NCBI GenBank assembly: GCA_013151355.1
Contig: JAADIL010000125.1
Location: forward strand, 1 to 32,802
DNA: 32,802 bases
Reading direction: 5' to 3'
Source of the DNA: Gammaproteobacteria bacterium
GTDB lineage: Bacteria > Pseudomonadota > Gammaproteobacteria > SZUA-152
The first letter of the stretch is position 1. Every line of letters starts with the position of its first letter. Of the stretch, positions 25,118-32,802 are shown piece by piece. The notes under the pieces are model-generated. The model was not told the DNA's origin. It made no database searches and was given only the letters and a program-made list of their open reading frames with translations. A program made the translations under genes and the position numbers.

Positions 25118-25264
25118 CTTCATTGCTCCCGAAAGGTTGTGTACTGCAAACAGGCACTGCAAATCAGTGCGCAGTGTAACCCCAATTCGACACGCGGAGA
25201 ACCGGCCTTTGTAACAGAATATCTTGTAACAAAACACCGTGATCAAAAAAACTGTAATGTATTT

Positions 25265-26194
25265 ATGATTGAGCCTGATATTGCCCTTCCCGCTGGTACG
25301 GAACTGAAACACTACCGCATCAACAGCACATTAAGTGCCGGTGGTTTCGGCATTGTATATCTCGCCACCGATGTACAAAATGACCGGCAAATCGTCATCA
25401 AGGAATACATGCCCAACAAATTGGCGCAACGCCTGCCCGATGGTTTTGTCATGCCACAGGGTGAGCAACAACAGGAACACCATAACGAAGGCATGCGCCT
25501 GTTTTTGCAGGAAGCTGCCGCACTGATCAAACTCAAACATTCCAATATTGTGCGTGTGCTGAACTTTTTCCGCGCCAATGGCACTGTTTACATGGTGATG
25601 GAATATCGTCCTGGTAAAAACCTGCAACGTTATATAAAAAGCCGCAGCGGCACTCTCAGTGAAAATTTTTTACGCACCATTTTCCCGCCGTTACTGGAAG
25701 GGCTGCGGGTGGTGCACGAAACGGGGTTTCTGCACCTGGACATCAAACCCGGCAATATTCATTTATGCTCCGGGGGCATTCCACTGCTTCTGGACTTTGG
25801 GGCCGTACATCCCCGCAATGCCAGTCGCAAGTTGCAGGTTACCCAGGTGGTTACCGCCGGGTTTTCTCCCATGGAACAATATAATCTTGGTGGCTACATA
25901 GGGCCCTGGACCGACATTTATGCTATTGGAGCCTCCATGCGTGCCTGCATCGAAGGTAGTGCCCCCATGTCGGCTAAAGAGCGGAATGAAAAAGATAAAA
26001 TGAAGCCTGCTGCCAGCGCCTTTAAACGGCGTTATTCCACCAGCCTTTTGCAGGCGCTGGACTGGGCGATGGAAATGGACCCTCTGTTGCGCCCGCAAAC
26101 AGTTGATGAGTTTCTCGACGCAATAAATCAGCAAGACGATAAAGATAGCAACTTGCTGGGTAAAATTGTCGATACTCTGACCCGGCCACTTTGA
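25265..26194 (+). CDS. Serine/threonine protein kinase
   Basis: A 309-residue Hanks-type kinase consisting almost only of the kinase domain. The ATG at 25265 is chosen since the upstream extension to 25109 overlaps yicC and lacks family features. Glycine loop LSAGGFGIVYLA is at 24-34, ATP-anchoring lysine K46 in VIKEYMP, and catalytic loop HLDIKPGN at 157-164, where HRD is HLD with catalytic D159. DFG is at 177-179, followed by GFSPMEQY. No membrane helix or sensor domain is present, so the signal is unknown. The PP2C gene follows after 15 bases, making a kinase/phosphatase pair. Confidence 0.92.
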   Translation: MIEPDIALPAGTELKHYRINSTLSAGGFGIVYLATDVQNDRQIVIKEYMPNKLAQRLPDGFVMPQGEQQQEHHNEGMRLFLQEAAALIKLKHSNIVRVLNFFRANGTVYMVMEYRPGKNLQRYIKSRSGTLSENFLRTIFPPLLEGLRVVHETGFLHLDIKPGNIHLCSGGIPLLLDFGAVHPRNASRKLQVTQVVTAGFSPMEQYNLGGYIGPWTDIYAIGASMRACIEGSAPMSAKERNEKDKMKPAASAFKRRYSTSLLQALDWAMEMDPLLRPQTVDEFLDAINQQDDKDSNLLGKIVDTLTRPL

Positions 26195-26209
26195 TCCGGC
26201 CTCTCTGAC

Positions 26210-27049
26210 ATGAAATATCAACTCGCCAAAACTTCCCGCCTCGGTAATCGTGTTGTTAATGAAGACCGTATTGGCGTTGTGGAACATAATAATGCCGTGT
26301 TACTGATTCTGGCGGATGGCATGGGTGGATATCGCGGTGGGCAGATTGCTTCCAAAGCCATGGTTAATCGTATGTTGCGACAATTTAAACGCAGCAAATT
26401 ACCCGCTGCTGACCCTGTCGCCTTTCTCAAGGACCTGATCATCGACGCACATCTCGCCGTACTGCGTGCAGGTAGTGAACAGTATCCGCCGATTGAGCCA
26501 CGCACTACCTGTGTGGTTTGCCTGATTCAGGAAGGCAATGCCTGGTGGGCGCATGTGGGTGACAGCCGTCTGTACCTTTTTCGTGGCGGCAAGCCGTTTA
26601 TGCGCACCATTGATCATTCAAAAATTGAAGAGTTACGTCGCAAGGGTAAACTCAGCAAAGAAGAAATGGACAATCACCCGCAGCGACATCTGGTCACACG
26701 TTGCGTGGGCTATCAGAAACACCCGCCCATTCCCACGGTAAGCGACAAAATGCCGTTAGAAAAATATGACATGTTATTATTGTGCAGTGACGGTTTATGG
26801 GGGCCGCTTACAAAAGAAAATATCGCTGACACATTAACCCAAAACTCACTGACTGAAGCGGTTGAGCGTATTGCTTATCAGGCTGAATTTCGCAGTTACC
26901 CCGGGGCGGACAATATCAGCGTAATAGCTCTTCGCTGGATTTCCAGTGAAGCTGACGAAACGGAAGAAATACCAAAAGAAGAGGTGCAGGATGAGTTAAC
27001 ACAAACTATCAGTGCCCTCGATAGTGTCATGAATAAACTCAACCCCTGA
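26210..27049 (+). CDS. PP2C-family serine/threonine phosphatase
   Basis: A 279-residue soluble metal-dependent phosphatase. Motifs in order: NEDRIGVV (17-24), LADGMGGYRGGQIAS (35-49), the region PRTTCVVCLI, AHVGDSRLYLFR, TIDHSKIEEL, LLLCSDGLWG and GADNISVIAL. The metal-binding aspartates of NED, DGMGG, SDG and ADN are all present. The C-terminal ~35 residues are acidic and helical. It should reverse phosphorylation by the kinase encoded 15 bases upstream. Similar pairs sit near yicC or rph in some gammaproteobacteria; targets here are unknown. It converges on radC with a 20-base gap. Confidence 0.92.
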   Translation: MKYQLAKTSRLGNRVVNEDRIGVVEHNNAVLLILADGMGGYRGGQIASKAMVNRMLRQFKRSKLPAADPVAFLKDLIIDAHLAVLRAGSEQYPPIEPRTTCVVCLIQEGNAWWAHVGDSRLYLFRGGKPFMRTIDHSKIEELRRKGKLSKEEMDNHPQRHLVTRCVGYQKHPPIPTVSDKMPLEKYDMLLLCSDGLWGPLTKENIADTLTQNSLTEAVERIAYQAEFRSYPGADNISVIALRWISSEADETEEIPKEEVQDELTQTISALDSVMNKLNP

Positions 27050-27069
27050 TTGCACGTTCCTGACGAAAG

Positions 27070-27744
27070 TCACATCAAGCCCCGCTCGGCAAACGACACT
27101 GTCGTACCATCTCCCACCACGACATGATCCAGCACTCGCACATCCACCAGTGCCAGCGCATCGATTAATTGTCGGGTCACTTGTTTGTCTGCCATGCTGG
27201 GTTCTGCCACACCGGACGGATGATTGTGTGCAAAAATCACCGCTGCCGCATTATGCCCCAGCGCCTTTTTCACCACCTCTCGTGGATGCACGCTCGCGCC
27301 ATTGATTGTGCCTCGAAATAATTCTTCAAATTGAATGACCCGGTGGCGGTTATCGAGATACAAACAGGAAAAAACTTCAAACGAATAATCCCGTAAATGT
27401 GCGGCCAGAAAATGGTGTGTTTGTTTCGGATTCTCCAGTGCGTTGCCACGCTGCAACGTTTCGGAAAAATGGCGGCGTGTCATTTCCACTGTGGCCTGCA
27501 ATTGTGTGAATTTCGCTTCGCCCAGACCTGGCCCCTCACAAAATTGCTTCAGGTCTGCATTTAACAAAACACGCAGACTGCCAAACCGGCTCAACAGGTC
27601 GCGTGCCAGGTCTACCGCCGTTTTACCCGCAACGCCGGTGCGCAAAAATATCGCCAGCAATTCTGCGTCTGACAGCGCTGCCGCACCACGCTGCAATAAT
27701 TTTTCCCGTGGACGTTCCGCTTTTGGCCAATCTGTAATCGCCAT
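27070..27744 (-). CDS. radC: RadC-family JAB/MPN-domain protein
   Basis: A 224-residue protein. The N-terminal helix-hairpin-helix region ([14 protein letters not shown], then DLLSRFGSL) is followed by the MPN/JAMM domain with the metal motif HNHPSG...SMADKQ near residues 173-186. RadC was named for a DNA-repair phenotype in E. coli that was later ascribed to recG, so the true role is unsettled. It is divergent from coaBC, the order seen in E. coli and relatives. Length equals the family norm (about 222-225). Confidence 0.94.
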   Translation of the reverse strand: MAITDWPKAERPREKLLQRGAAALSDAELLAIFLRTGVAGKTAVDLARDLLSRFGSLRVLLNADLKQFCEGPGLGEAKFTQLQATVEMTRRHFSETLQRGNALENPKQTHHFLAAHLRDYSFEVFSCLYLDNRHRVIQFEELFRGTINGASVHPREVVKKALGHNAAAVIFAHNHPSGVAEPSMADKQVTRQLIDALALVDVRVLDHVVVGDGTTVSFAERGLM

Positions 27745-27773
27745 TGTTAACTCCCTTTAATTTTTGTATCCCT

Positions 27774-27793
27774 GTGTTTTTTATCCAAAACAC
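27774..27793. promoter_or_regulatory. Inverted repeat in the radC/coaBC divergent region
   Basis: GTGTTTT, six bases, AAAACAC lies 30 bases upstream of the radC start. It could be a regulator site or overlap the radC promoter. No known operator consensus is recognised. Confidence 0.3.
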
Positions 27794-27879
27794 TACAATT
27801 CGGTTAAACTGCTGACTTATGAGCGCTCACCTGAAAGTAACAGTTTCACCCCGGCAAAACGGGCACACTATGTTTGTGT

Positions 27880-27898
27880 GGCCTGTGTGCCACAGGCC
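27880..27898 (+). promoter_or_regulatory. Perfect hairpin in the coaBC leader
   Basis: GGCCTGTG-TGC-CACAGGCC gives eight perfect pairs with a three-base loop, 21 bases before the coaBC ATG. No T run follows, so it is not a terminator. In mRNA it would stand close to the ribosome-binding region, which has only a weak Shine-Dalgarno-like GGATGGA. Confidence 0.5.
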
Positions 27899-27919
27899 CG
27901 GATGGATACACTGTAAATC

Positions 27920-29125
27920 ATGATCAGCCTCAACAATAAACACATCCTGCTTGGCGTTAGCGGTTCCATTGCCGCCTACAAATCTGCCGAACTGGTGCGA
28001 CAATTAAAAAACGCCGGGGCCAGCGTGCGCGTGGTACTGACTTCCGGTGGGGCCGAATTTGTCACCCCGCTGACTTTTCAGGCCTTGTCGGGTAATCCCG
28101 TGTCCAGCGAATTACTGGACACGGCAGCCGAAGCTGCCATGAGTCACATTGAGTTGGCGCGCTGGGCCGACGTGATTCTGATTGCTCCCGCCAGTGCCAA
28201 TTTCATCGCCCGACTCGCACAGGGCCGTGCAGACGATTTGCTCAGCGCCATTTGTCTGGCCACAAACGCCACCATTGCCATTGCTCCGGCCATGAATCAG
28301 CAAATGTGGGTCAATGCCGCCACCCGGGAAAACCTGCAACAACTCAGGCAGCGCGACATATTGCAATTCGGCCCCGGCGAAGGTGATCAGGCCTGTGGTG
28401 AAGTCGGCCCCGGCCGTATGCTGGAAGCAAACCAGCTCGCCCGGTTAACCGCTGACATTTTTGAAACCGGGTCACTGTCCGGGCATACAGTACTACTTAC
28501 TGCGGGTCCCACGCAAGAGTCGATCGATCCTGTGCGTTATTTGAGCAATCGTAGTTCCGGAAAAATGGGTTACGCCATCGCCCAGGCTGCCATCGAAGCA
28601 GGGGCAAAAGTGACTTTGATCAGCGGTCCCACCGCACTTGCTGCACCACCGCGTGTTGAACGTATCAATGTGCGCAGTGCACAACAAATGTTTGATGCCG
28701 TTATGCAGCACGTCACCAACAGTGACATCTTTATCAGCACGGCTGCCGTCGCCGATTATCGGCCGGTAAATATTGCCGGGCAAAAAATCAAAAAAACTGA
28801 AGATACCCTCATACTGGAACTGCAACGCAACCCCGATATCCTCGCCAGGGTCGCTGCATTGGAAAACGCCCCATTCACTGTTGGTTTTGCTGCCGAAACG
28901 GAGAGTCTCGAACAGCATGCGCGGGAAAAACTGGAAAGCAAAGGAGTTGATATGATTATCGCGAATCTGGTTGGAGAAGATATTGCTTTTGAGCGTGATG
29001 AAAATACATTACTGATTCTTGCTGCGGATAATAAACAGCAATTGGCTACGGCATCAAAACGTGTGCTTGGGCGACAGTTGACAGATATTATCGCCAAACA
29101 AAAAAATACACCCCGTAGCATTTGA
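27920..29125 (+). CDS. coaBC: Bifunctional phosphopantothenoylcysteine decarboxylase/synthetase
   Basis: A 401-residue fusion that makes 4'-phosphopantetheine for coenzyme A. The N-terminal flavin-dependent CoaC domain (1-185) has GVSGSIAAYKSAELVRQL, the catalytic His in MSHIELARWAD, PAMNQQMW and the Cys-containing GDQACGEVGPGRM. The C-terminal CTP-dependent CoaB domain has TAGPTQESIDPVRYLSNRSS, GKMGYAIA, AAVADYRP and the catalytic-lysine region KIKKTEDT. Length is typical (about 400-405). In E. coli dut follows; here accessory genes do, marking a synteny break. Confidence 0.96.
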   Translation: MISLNNKHILLGVSGSIAAYKSAELVRQLKNAGASVRVVLTSGGAEFVTPLTFQALSGNPVSSELLDTAAEAAMSHIELARWADVILIAPASANFIARLAQGRADDLLSAICLATNATIAIAPAMNQQMWVNAATRENLQQLRQRDILQFGPGEGDQACGEVGPGRMLEANQLARLTADIFETGSLSGHTVLLTAGPTQESIDPVRYLSNRSSGKMGYAIAQAAIEAGAKVTLISGPTALAAPPRVERINVRSAQQMFDAVMQHVTNSDIFISTAAVADYRPVNIAGQKIKKTEDTLILELQRNPDILARVAALENAPFTVGFAAETESLEQHAREKLESKGVDMIIANLVGEDIAFERDENTLLILAADNKQQLATASKRVLGRQLTDIIAKQKNTPRSI

Positions 29126-29287
29126 GATTTTGGCATTCATTGCACACCTTCTTTATTCTATGGCTGTGTTAAAATTTCTTGCTCCAGACCAGCTGTTATT
29201 CGTTATTTCGCCTTGCCGTGAAATGAATATGACGCACACTGAAACCTCAAGCGTTACAGGTATGTTATGCCAAAAAAGGAGAAGCTT

Positions 29288-29758
29288 ATGAAAATTATAT
29301 TTTTACTGTTATTGTCAGGAATGATTGTTTCCATACTGGGGTGTGTTAATGATTCCAGTGCTGAAGGGCCGCTGCCGGAACCAATGTTCTCAGAGATCCA
29401 GAGTGGATTCCATACAGATAGTGGTACATATACCAAAAAACAATCAAAAGTCATTGTGAACCAGGCTGATTACGATGAAGAGTTACTGATTTATACGGGT
29501 GCCCAGCCTGCAAGCATTGATTTTTCAACAGGGAAAGTGTTGTTGGTTGATATGGGGCAGCGAAATACAGGTGGATATTCTATAAAAGTGACATCAATTG
29601 ATGTCAATGAAAATGATGTAATTGCACATGTAAACCTGGCGAAACCCGGGGAGAATTGTATTGTTACCACTGTTCTTGAAAATCCATATCAATTTGTGTT
29701 TATTTCTACCCGGAAAGAAATTTTAATAACAGAACGAGTAACACTTGAAGAGTGTTAA
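29288..29758 (+). CDS. Lipoprotein with PrcB C-terminal-like domain
   Basis: The start at 29288 has GGAG seven bases upstream; an in-frame ATG at 29267 would add seven residues ahead of the signal. The resulting 156-residue protein has a lipoprotein signal with lipobox SILGC. The C-terminal ~100 residues match the PrcB_C pattern: KVLLVDMGQRNTGGYSIKV, then NDVIAHVNLAKPGENCIVT and a final strand VFISTRKEI. PrcB in Treponema is the partner lipoprotein of the PrtP protease; isolated PrcB_C proteins elsewhere are uncharacterised. It is separated from the MBOAT gene by 99 bases, so a link is uncertain. Confidence 0.78.
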   Translation: MKIIFLLLLSGMIVSILGCVNDSSAEGPLPEPMFSEIQSGFHTDSGTYTKKQSKVIVNQADYDEELLIYTGAQPASIDFSTGKVLLVDMGQRNTGGYSIKVTSIDVNENDVIAHVNLAKPGENCIVTTVLENPYQFVFISTRKEILITERVTLEEC

Positions 29759-29857
29759 CAGCAATTGAATCTTTAGAGATTAAAAAGTAGCGTCTCCAGT
29801 GCCATCAAGTCAGGTAACAAGTCATTAATTTTCAAAATGTAGAACAACAAAATCACT

Positions 29858-31441
29858 ATGCTGTTTAACTCTTATATTTTTATATTCATATTCTTGCCTG
29901 TTGTCCTGTTAGTATTTTACCAGTTGGGAGGAAGTGGCAAGCAATTTGTTGCTATTTCATGGCTTGTGGTCGCCTCTCTTTTTTTCTACGCATGGTGGAA
30001 CCCTGTCTATGTCACCATACTGTTGAGTTCCATCCTCGCCAATTACACGTTTGCCACATTATTAAGCAAAAATAAAAAAAGCGAAACTGAAATGTTTCGA
30101 TATAAAGCGATTTTAATTGTTGGAATATTGTTTAATTTATCAGCGTTGAGTTATTTCAAGTACGCTAATTTTTTCGTTGATAATGCAAATGTTATCCTGG
30201 GTAATTCTTTTCACCTGGATACCATTATTCTTCCGCTGGCCATTTCTTTTTTTACATTCCAGCAGATTACCTATCTGGTGGACTCGTATCGGGGGCTGGT
30301 CAAGAAAAACAGTTTTGTACATTACTGTTTATTTGTTACTTTTTTCCCCCAGTTAATTGCCGGGCCCATCGTTCATTATAAAGAGATGCTGCCGCAATTT
30401 CTGAAAGATTCAGCCGCCCGGTTTTCCCACAAGTATTTGGCGATTGGTTTGAGTATATTTGTTATCGGTTTGTTTAAAAAAGTCATTATTGCCGATAACA
30501 TTGCATTGTATTCCACTCCTGTGTTTGATGCTGCTGCTCAAGGAGCCACAATCAGTTTTATCGAAGCCTGGGGTGGCGCGCTGTCATATACATTCCAGTT
30601 ATATTTTGATTTTTCTGGCTATGCGGACATGGCTGTGGGTCTTGCATATATGTTTGGAATACACCTTGCGCTTAATTTCCATTCACCCTACAAAGCCAAT
30701 AATATTATCGATTTTTGGCGTAAATGGCATATTACTTTATCGCGATTTTTGCGTGAGTATTTATACATTCCTCTTGGGGGGAACAGAAATGGTACTTTCA
30801 GGCGCTATTTAAATCTCATGCTGGTTATGCTTATTGGTGGTCTCTGGCACGGGGCAGGGTGGACATTTATTATATGGGGTGCGTTACATGGTTTTTATTT
30901 GGTCATAAATTACTTGTGGAGAGCAATAAAGGCTCAAGCAGGCTGGGGGAGTTCAGAAGGGTGGGTATGGGTTTTCAGTTCAAGAATAATCACTTTTGTT
31001 GCTATAGTGGTCGCATGGGTGGTTTTCCGGGCAGACAATATGCCAGCAGCCCTGGAGGTCCTCAAAGGAATGTCAGGATCAAATGGTATTATATTTCCAC
31101 CTGCTTATTTGGAATATGCCAATAAAGTTTTTTCCTCTGGTGACTGGTTGCAATCTGTTGGCGTGATTTTTGAAAATAATGTGCCTTTGTTTGGCGGCTT
31201 GTTACAGATTGTGTTTTTGGGATCATTAATTTTTATTGTTTGGTGTTTTCCCAATACGCATCAAATATTTCACAAACATTCACCCTTTCTCGACACCACA
31301 AATGTGGTGCGAACTGACGACTCCGGTCAACGAATCAAATGGCAGGCACGTCCGTCAATTGCGATTGGAATAATAATCATGTTTTTTGGGGTGTTGTTTT
31401 CAATGGATTCAACGAGTGAATTTCTCTACTTCCAGTTTTAA
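29858..31441 (+). CDS. MBOAT O-acyltransferase, AlgI-like
   Basis: A 527-residue polytopic membrane protein with about ten hydrophobic helices. The MBOAT signature runs SYTFQLYFDFSGYADMAVGL, NFHSPYKANNIIDFWRKWHI, REYLYIPLGGNRNG and GGLWHGAGWTFIIWG; H331 in WHGAGW is the expected catalytic histidine. AlgI-type proteins move acyl groups, usually acetyl, across the inner membrane to a periplasmic SGNH partner that modifies a polysaccharide. The next gene, two bases downstream, encodes such a partner. No alginate synthesis gene is in the window, so the polymer is unknown. AT-rich codon use contrasts with coaBC, suggesting acquisition. Confidence 0.92.
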   Translation: MLFNSYIFIFIFLPVVLLVFYQLGGSGKQFVAISWLVVASLFFYAWWNPVYVTILLSSILANYTFATLLSKNKKSETEMFRYKAILIVGILFNLSALSYFKYANFFVDNANVILGNSFHLDTIILPLAISFFTFQQITYLVDSYRGLVKKNSFVHYCLFVTFFPQLIAGPIVHYKEMLPQFLKDSAARFSHKYLAIGLSIFVIGLFKKVIIADNIALYSTPVFDAAAQGATISFIEAWGGALSYTFQLYFDFSGYADMAVGLAYMFGIHLALNFHSPYKANNIIDFWRKWHITLSRFLREYLYIPLGGNRNGTFRRYLNLMLVMLIGGLWHGAGWTFIIWGALHGFYLVINYLWRAIKAQAGWGSSEGWVWVFSSRIITFVAIVVAWVVFRADNMPAALEVLKGMSGSNGIIFPPAYLEYANKVFSSGDWLQSVGVIFENNVPLFGGLLQIVFLGSLIFIVWCFPNTHQIFHKHSPFLDTTNVVRTDDSGQRIKWQARPSIAIGIIIMFFGVLFSMDSTSEFLYFQF

Positions 31442-31443
31442 AT

Positions 31444-32534
31444 ATGTACATGTTCTCAAGCTATAATAAAATTATATTGACACTTTTTCTTGTTGTGTTT
31501 TCTCCTATGGCTGCTTTAAGTTTATATATGGAGCCTGAAAGTAATGAGCTAACCCGTATGGGCGGTTACCTGGAAAATTATTATGGCTGGAATGATCCGC
31601 AAGAAAATTTTGAAAAACCATTATTTACATTGGCAAAGAATATACTGGAGTATGATAGTTATTATGATGTTGTTGTACTGGGTGATTCATTTTCTGAAAA
31701 TTTATCCCATGGTTGGCAAAATTATTTTAGTCTGAAAACGGGACTGAAAATAATTACACTAAATATGAATTATGTGAGCATAGATAGTGTCCTTGACAGT
31801 AAAATTTACCGGGAGAAACCTCCCCTGTTATTTATTTATCAGTCAGTTGAAAGAAATATTGTGTCCCGAAATCAATATTGCCCCTCAGGTGATTTTGCTT
31901 CAGGTAATCTGTATGTTAAAAAAACAATCGAAGTAAATCCACATGAAGTTAATATAAGGGATATAAACCGAAACAGGAAAAAATTATCTGTTGATGGTCT
32001 GGATTTTAATTTGGCACTAAATTATATGAAAAAATCATTTAATCGGAATATATTGGGGAGGAATATCACTGAGGTCCACCAGTTCTCACTAACAAGGAAA
32101 AATTTGTTTTCCAATAAAAAGCCAGATTCCCTTTTGGTTATTACAAGAGACTTTAAATTAAAAGGTGTCACTCAAGAGCAAATTAAAACGGCACAGTGTA
32201 GTTTGCTGGCCCTTCAACAGAGAATAAGAAGTAACGATAAAACCGGGTTCGTCGCGCTATTTTTTCCGGACAAGACCACTGTTTATGCTGATGTTATCAA
32301 TGATGACAAGTTTACTGATATGAGTATCATTAAACGTATTGAAAGTACCCGTGGATTAAATTCAACTTCGCTGGTTCGCTGGTCGATCTATTTAAAGGCC
32401 AAATAGATAAAAATTATACGGATCTTTATCTGCCAAATGATACACATTGCGGTTTTTTTGGGTATAAACTTGCCGCAGATGCAGTGCTTGCACGTTTGCA
32501 CCTTTCTCAACACCAGGAGCTTGTCCGGGAATGA
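31444..32534 (+). pseudogene. SGNH-type O-acetyltransferase partner, frameshifted by an 8-bp duplication
   Basis: The open frame (31444-32406) encodes 320 residues: an N-terminal signal anchor (IILTLFLVVFSPMAALSLY) and DVVVLGDSFSENLSHG with the predicted nucleophile S82. It ends early as SLVRWSIYLKAK. TTCGCTGG occurs twice in tandem at 32367-32382; with one copy removed the frame reads NSTSLVDLFKGQIDKNYTDL, then YLPNDTHCGFFGYKLAADAV, and stops at 32532-32534, giving 360 residues. The regained NDTHCG is the expected catalytic Asp/His motif, so the truncated product should be inactive. The protein should act in the periplasm with the MBOAT protein encoded two bases upstream. It could be a pseudogene or an on/off switch. 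Confidence 0.82.
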
Positions 32535-32546
32535 AAAATCTGCTGC

Positions 32547-32644
32547 GGAAAATCCATTTTGGCCACATTTTCCGTTCATTTTCGCTACTATAGAACCAAC
32601 TATTCGTTCAAATGAACGAAAAATCGGCCTCAAAATGGCTTTCC
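32547..32644. repeat. Large imperfect palindromic repeat, copy 2
   Basis: GGAAAATCCATTTTGGCC at 32547 pairs with the end GGCCTCAAAATGGCTTTCC at 32626-32644. A nested perfect palindrome TTCGTTCA-AA-TGAACGAA lies at 32603-32620. Overall similar to 2887-2983. It begins 12 bases after the stop of the restored SGNH gene. Bases 32645-32758 have no supported gene. Confidence 0.65.
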
Positions 32645-32758
32645 TTTTCGTGCATTATGGTTGTCCTGAATCGTTGTTTGAACTTTGCAGCCATAAATAT
32701 ATCATAGGCATCGAATGAACATACTTCACAGGTATTTTGCCAAAACAAGAACGATGAC

Positions 32759-32802
32759 ATGACAGACGACATTCTCATCAAGGTCGAGCAACTGACGCGA
32801 TA
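32759..32802 (+). CDS. Start of a probable ABC transporter ATP-binding protein (partial)
   Basis: Only 14 codons are present: ATG then TDDILIKVEQLTR, running off the window end. This start is typical of GldA/CcmA-type ABC ATPases, in which (I/V)xVxxLT(R/K) precedes YYG and the Walker A. No Walker motif is visible, so the assignment rests on the N-terminal pattern alone. An ATG five bases upstream is closed at once by a stop. Confidence 0.45.
   Translation, partial: MTDDILIKVEQLTR

Noticed and set aside
25109-25264. N-terminal extension of the kinase gene across yicC start
   Set aside because: It overlaps divergent yicC and shows no domain; the ATG at 25265 fits the kinase fold start.

Overview
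The window is chromosomal DNA from a gammaproteobacterium. Several blocks keep gene orders known from Escherichia coli and Pseudomonas: gpmI-envC-ctpA-yibQ, rhodanese-grxC-secB-gpsA, yicC-gmk-rpoZ-spoT-ridA-recG, and divergent radC/coaBC. The ArsR, kinase/phosphatase and accessory genes point to a non-enteric lineage. I cannot name the genus. No rRNA, tRNA or CRISPR array was seen.

Layout. 1-3.2 kb: an accessory stretch with a frameshifted homoserine-kinase-like gene, a 2OG-Fe(II) dioxygenase and several short dispersed repeats, one of them MITE-like. 3.2-11.2 kb (minus strand): envelope and cell-wall block of gpmI, envC, ctpA, yibQ-like deacetylase and a DJ-1/YajL protein. It is interrupted at 6.2-8.4 kb by 'islet A', on the plus strand: group II intron relic, NodB-type deacetylase, small lipoprotein, stand-alone TfoX C-terminal domain. 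A relic of the envC 3' end lies on the far side of islet A. 11.6-15.4 kb (plus): ArsR-type regulator with two cysteines 66 residues apart, membrane rhodanese-glutaredoxin fusion, glutaredoxin, thioredoxin 2, SecB, GpsA. 15.4-17.75 kb: 'islet B', flanked by imperfect ~100-bp direct repeats, with an outer-membrane-like protein, a decayed group II intron domain V and a PIN toxin whose antitoxin gene is frameshifted. 17.76-25.1 kb (minus): recG, ridA, spoT, rpoZ, gmk, yicC. 25.3-27.05 kb (plus): Ser/Thr kinase and PP2C phosphatase pair. 27.07-29.1 kb: radC and coaBC. 29.3-32.8 kb: PrcB-like lipoprotein, MBOAT O-acyltransferase, a frameshifted SGNH partner, and the first codons of a likely ABC ATPase.

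The most unusual signals are mobile or mutational. (1) Islets A and B end on the right with the same 18-bp sequence, which resembles the left half of an integron attC site; neither encodes a recombinase, and both hold group II intron remnants. (2) Two unrelated genes (antitoxin, SGNH acetyltransferase partner) are each frameshifted by an exact 8-bp tandem duplication; removing one copy restores a full reading frame in each. (3) A small repeat family with ~25-bp terminal inverted repeats sits in or beside operons, one copy carrying the ctpA stop codon. (4) The ArsR-rhodanese-Grx-Trx cluster looks like a reactive-sulfur or thiol module, inferred from the regulator's cysteine spacing.
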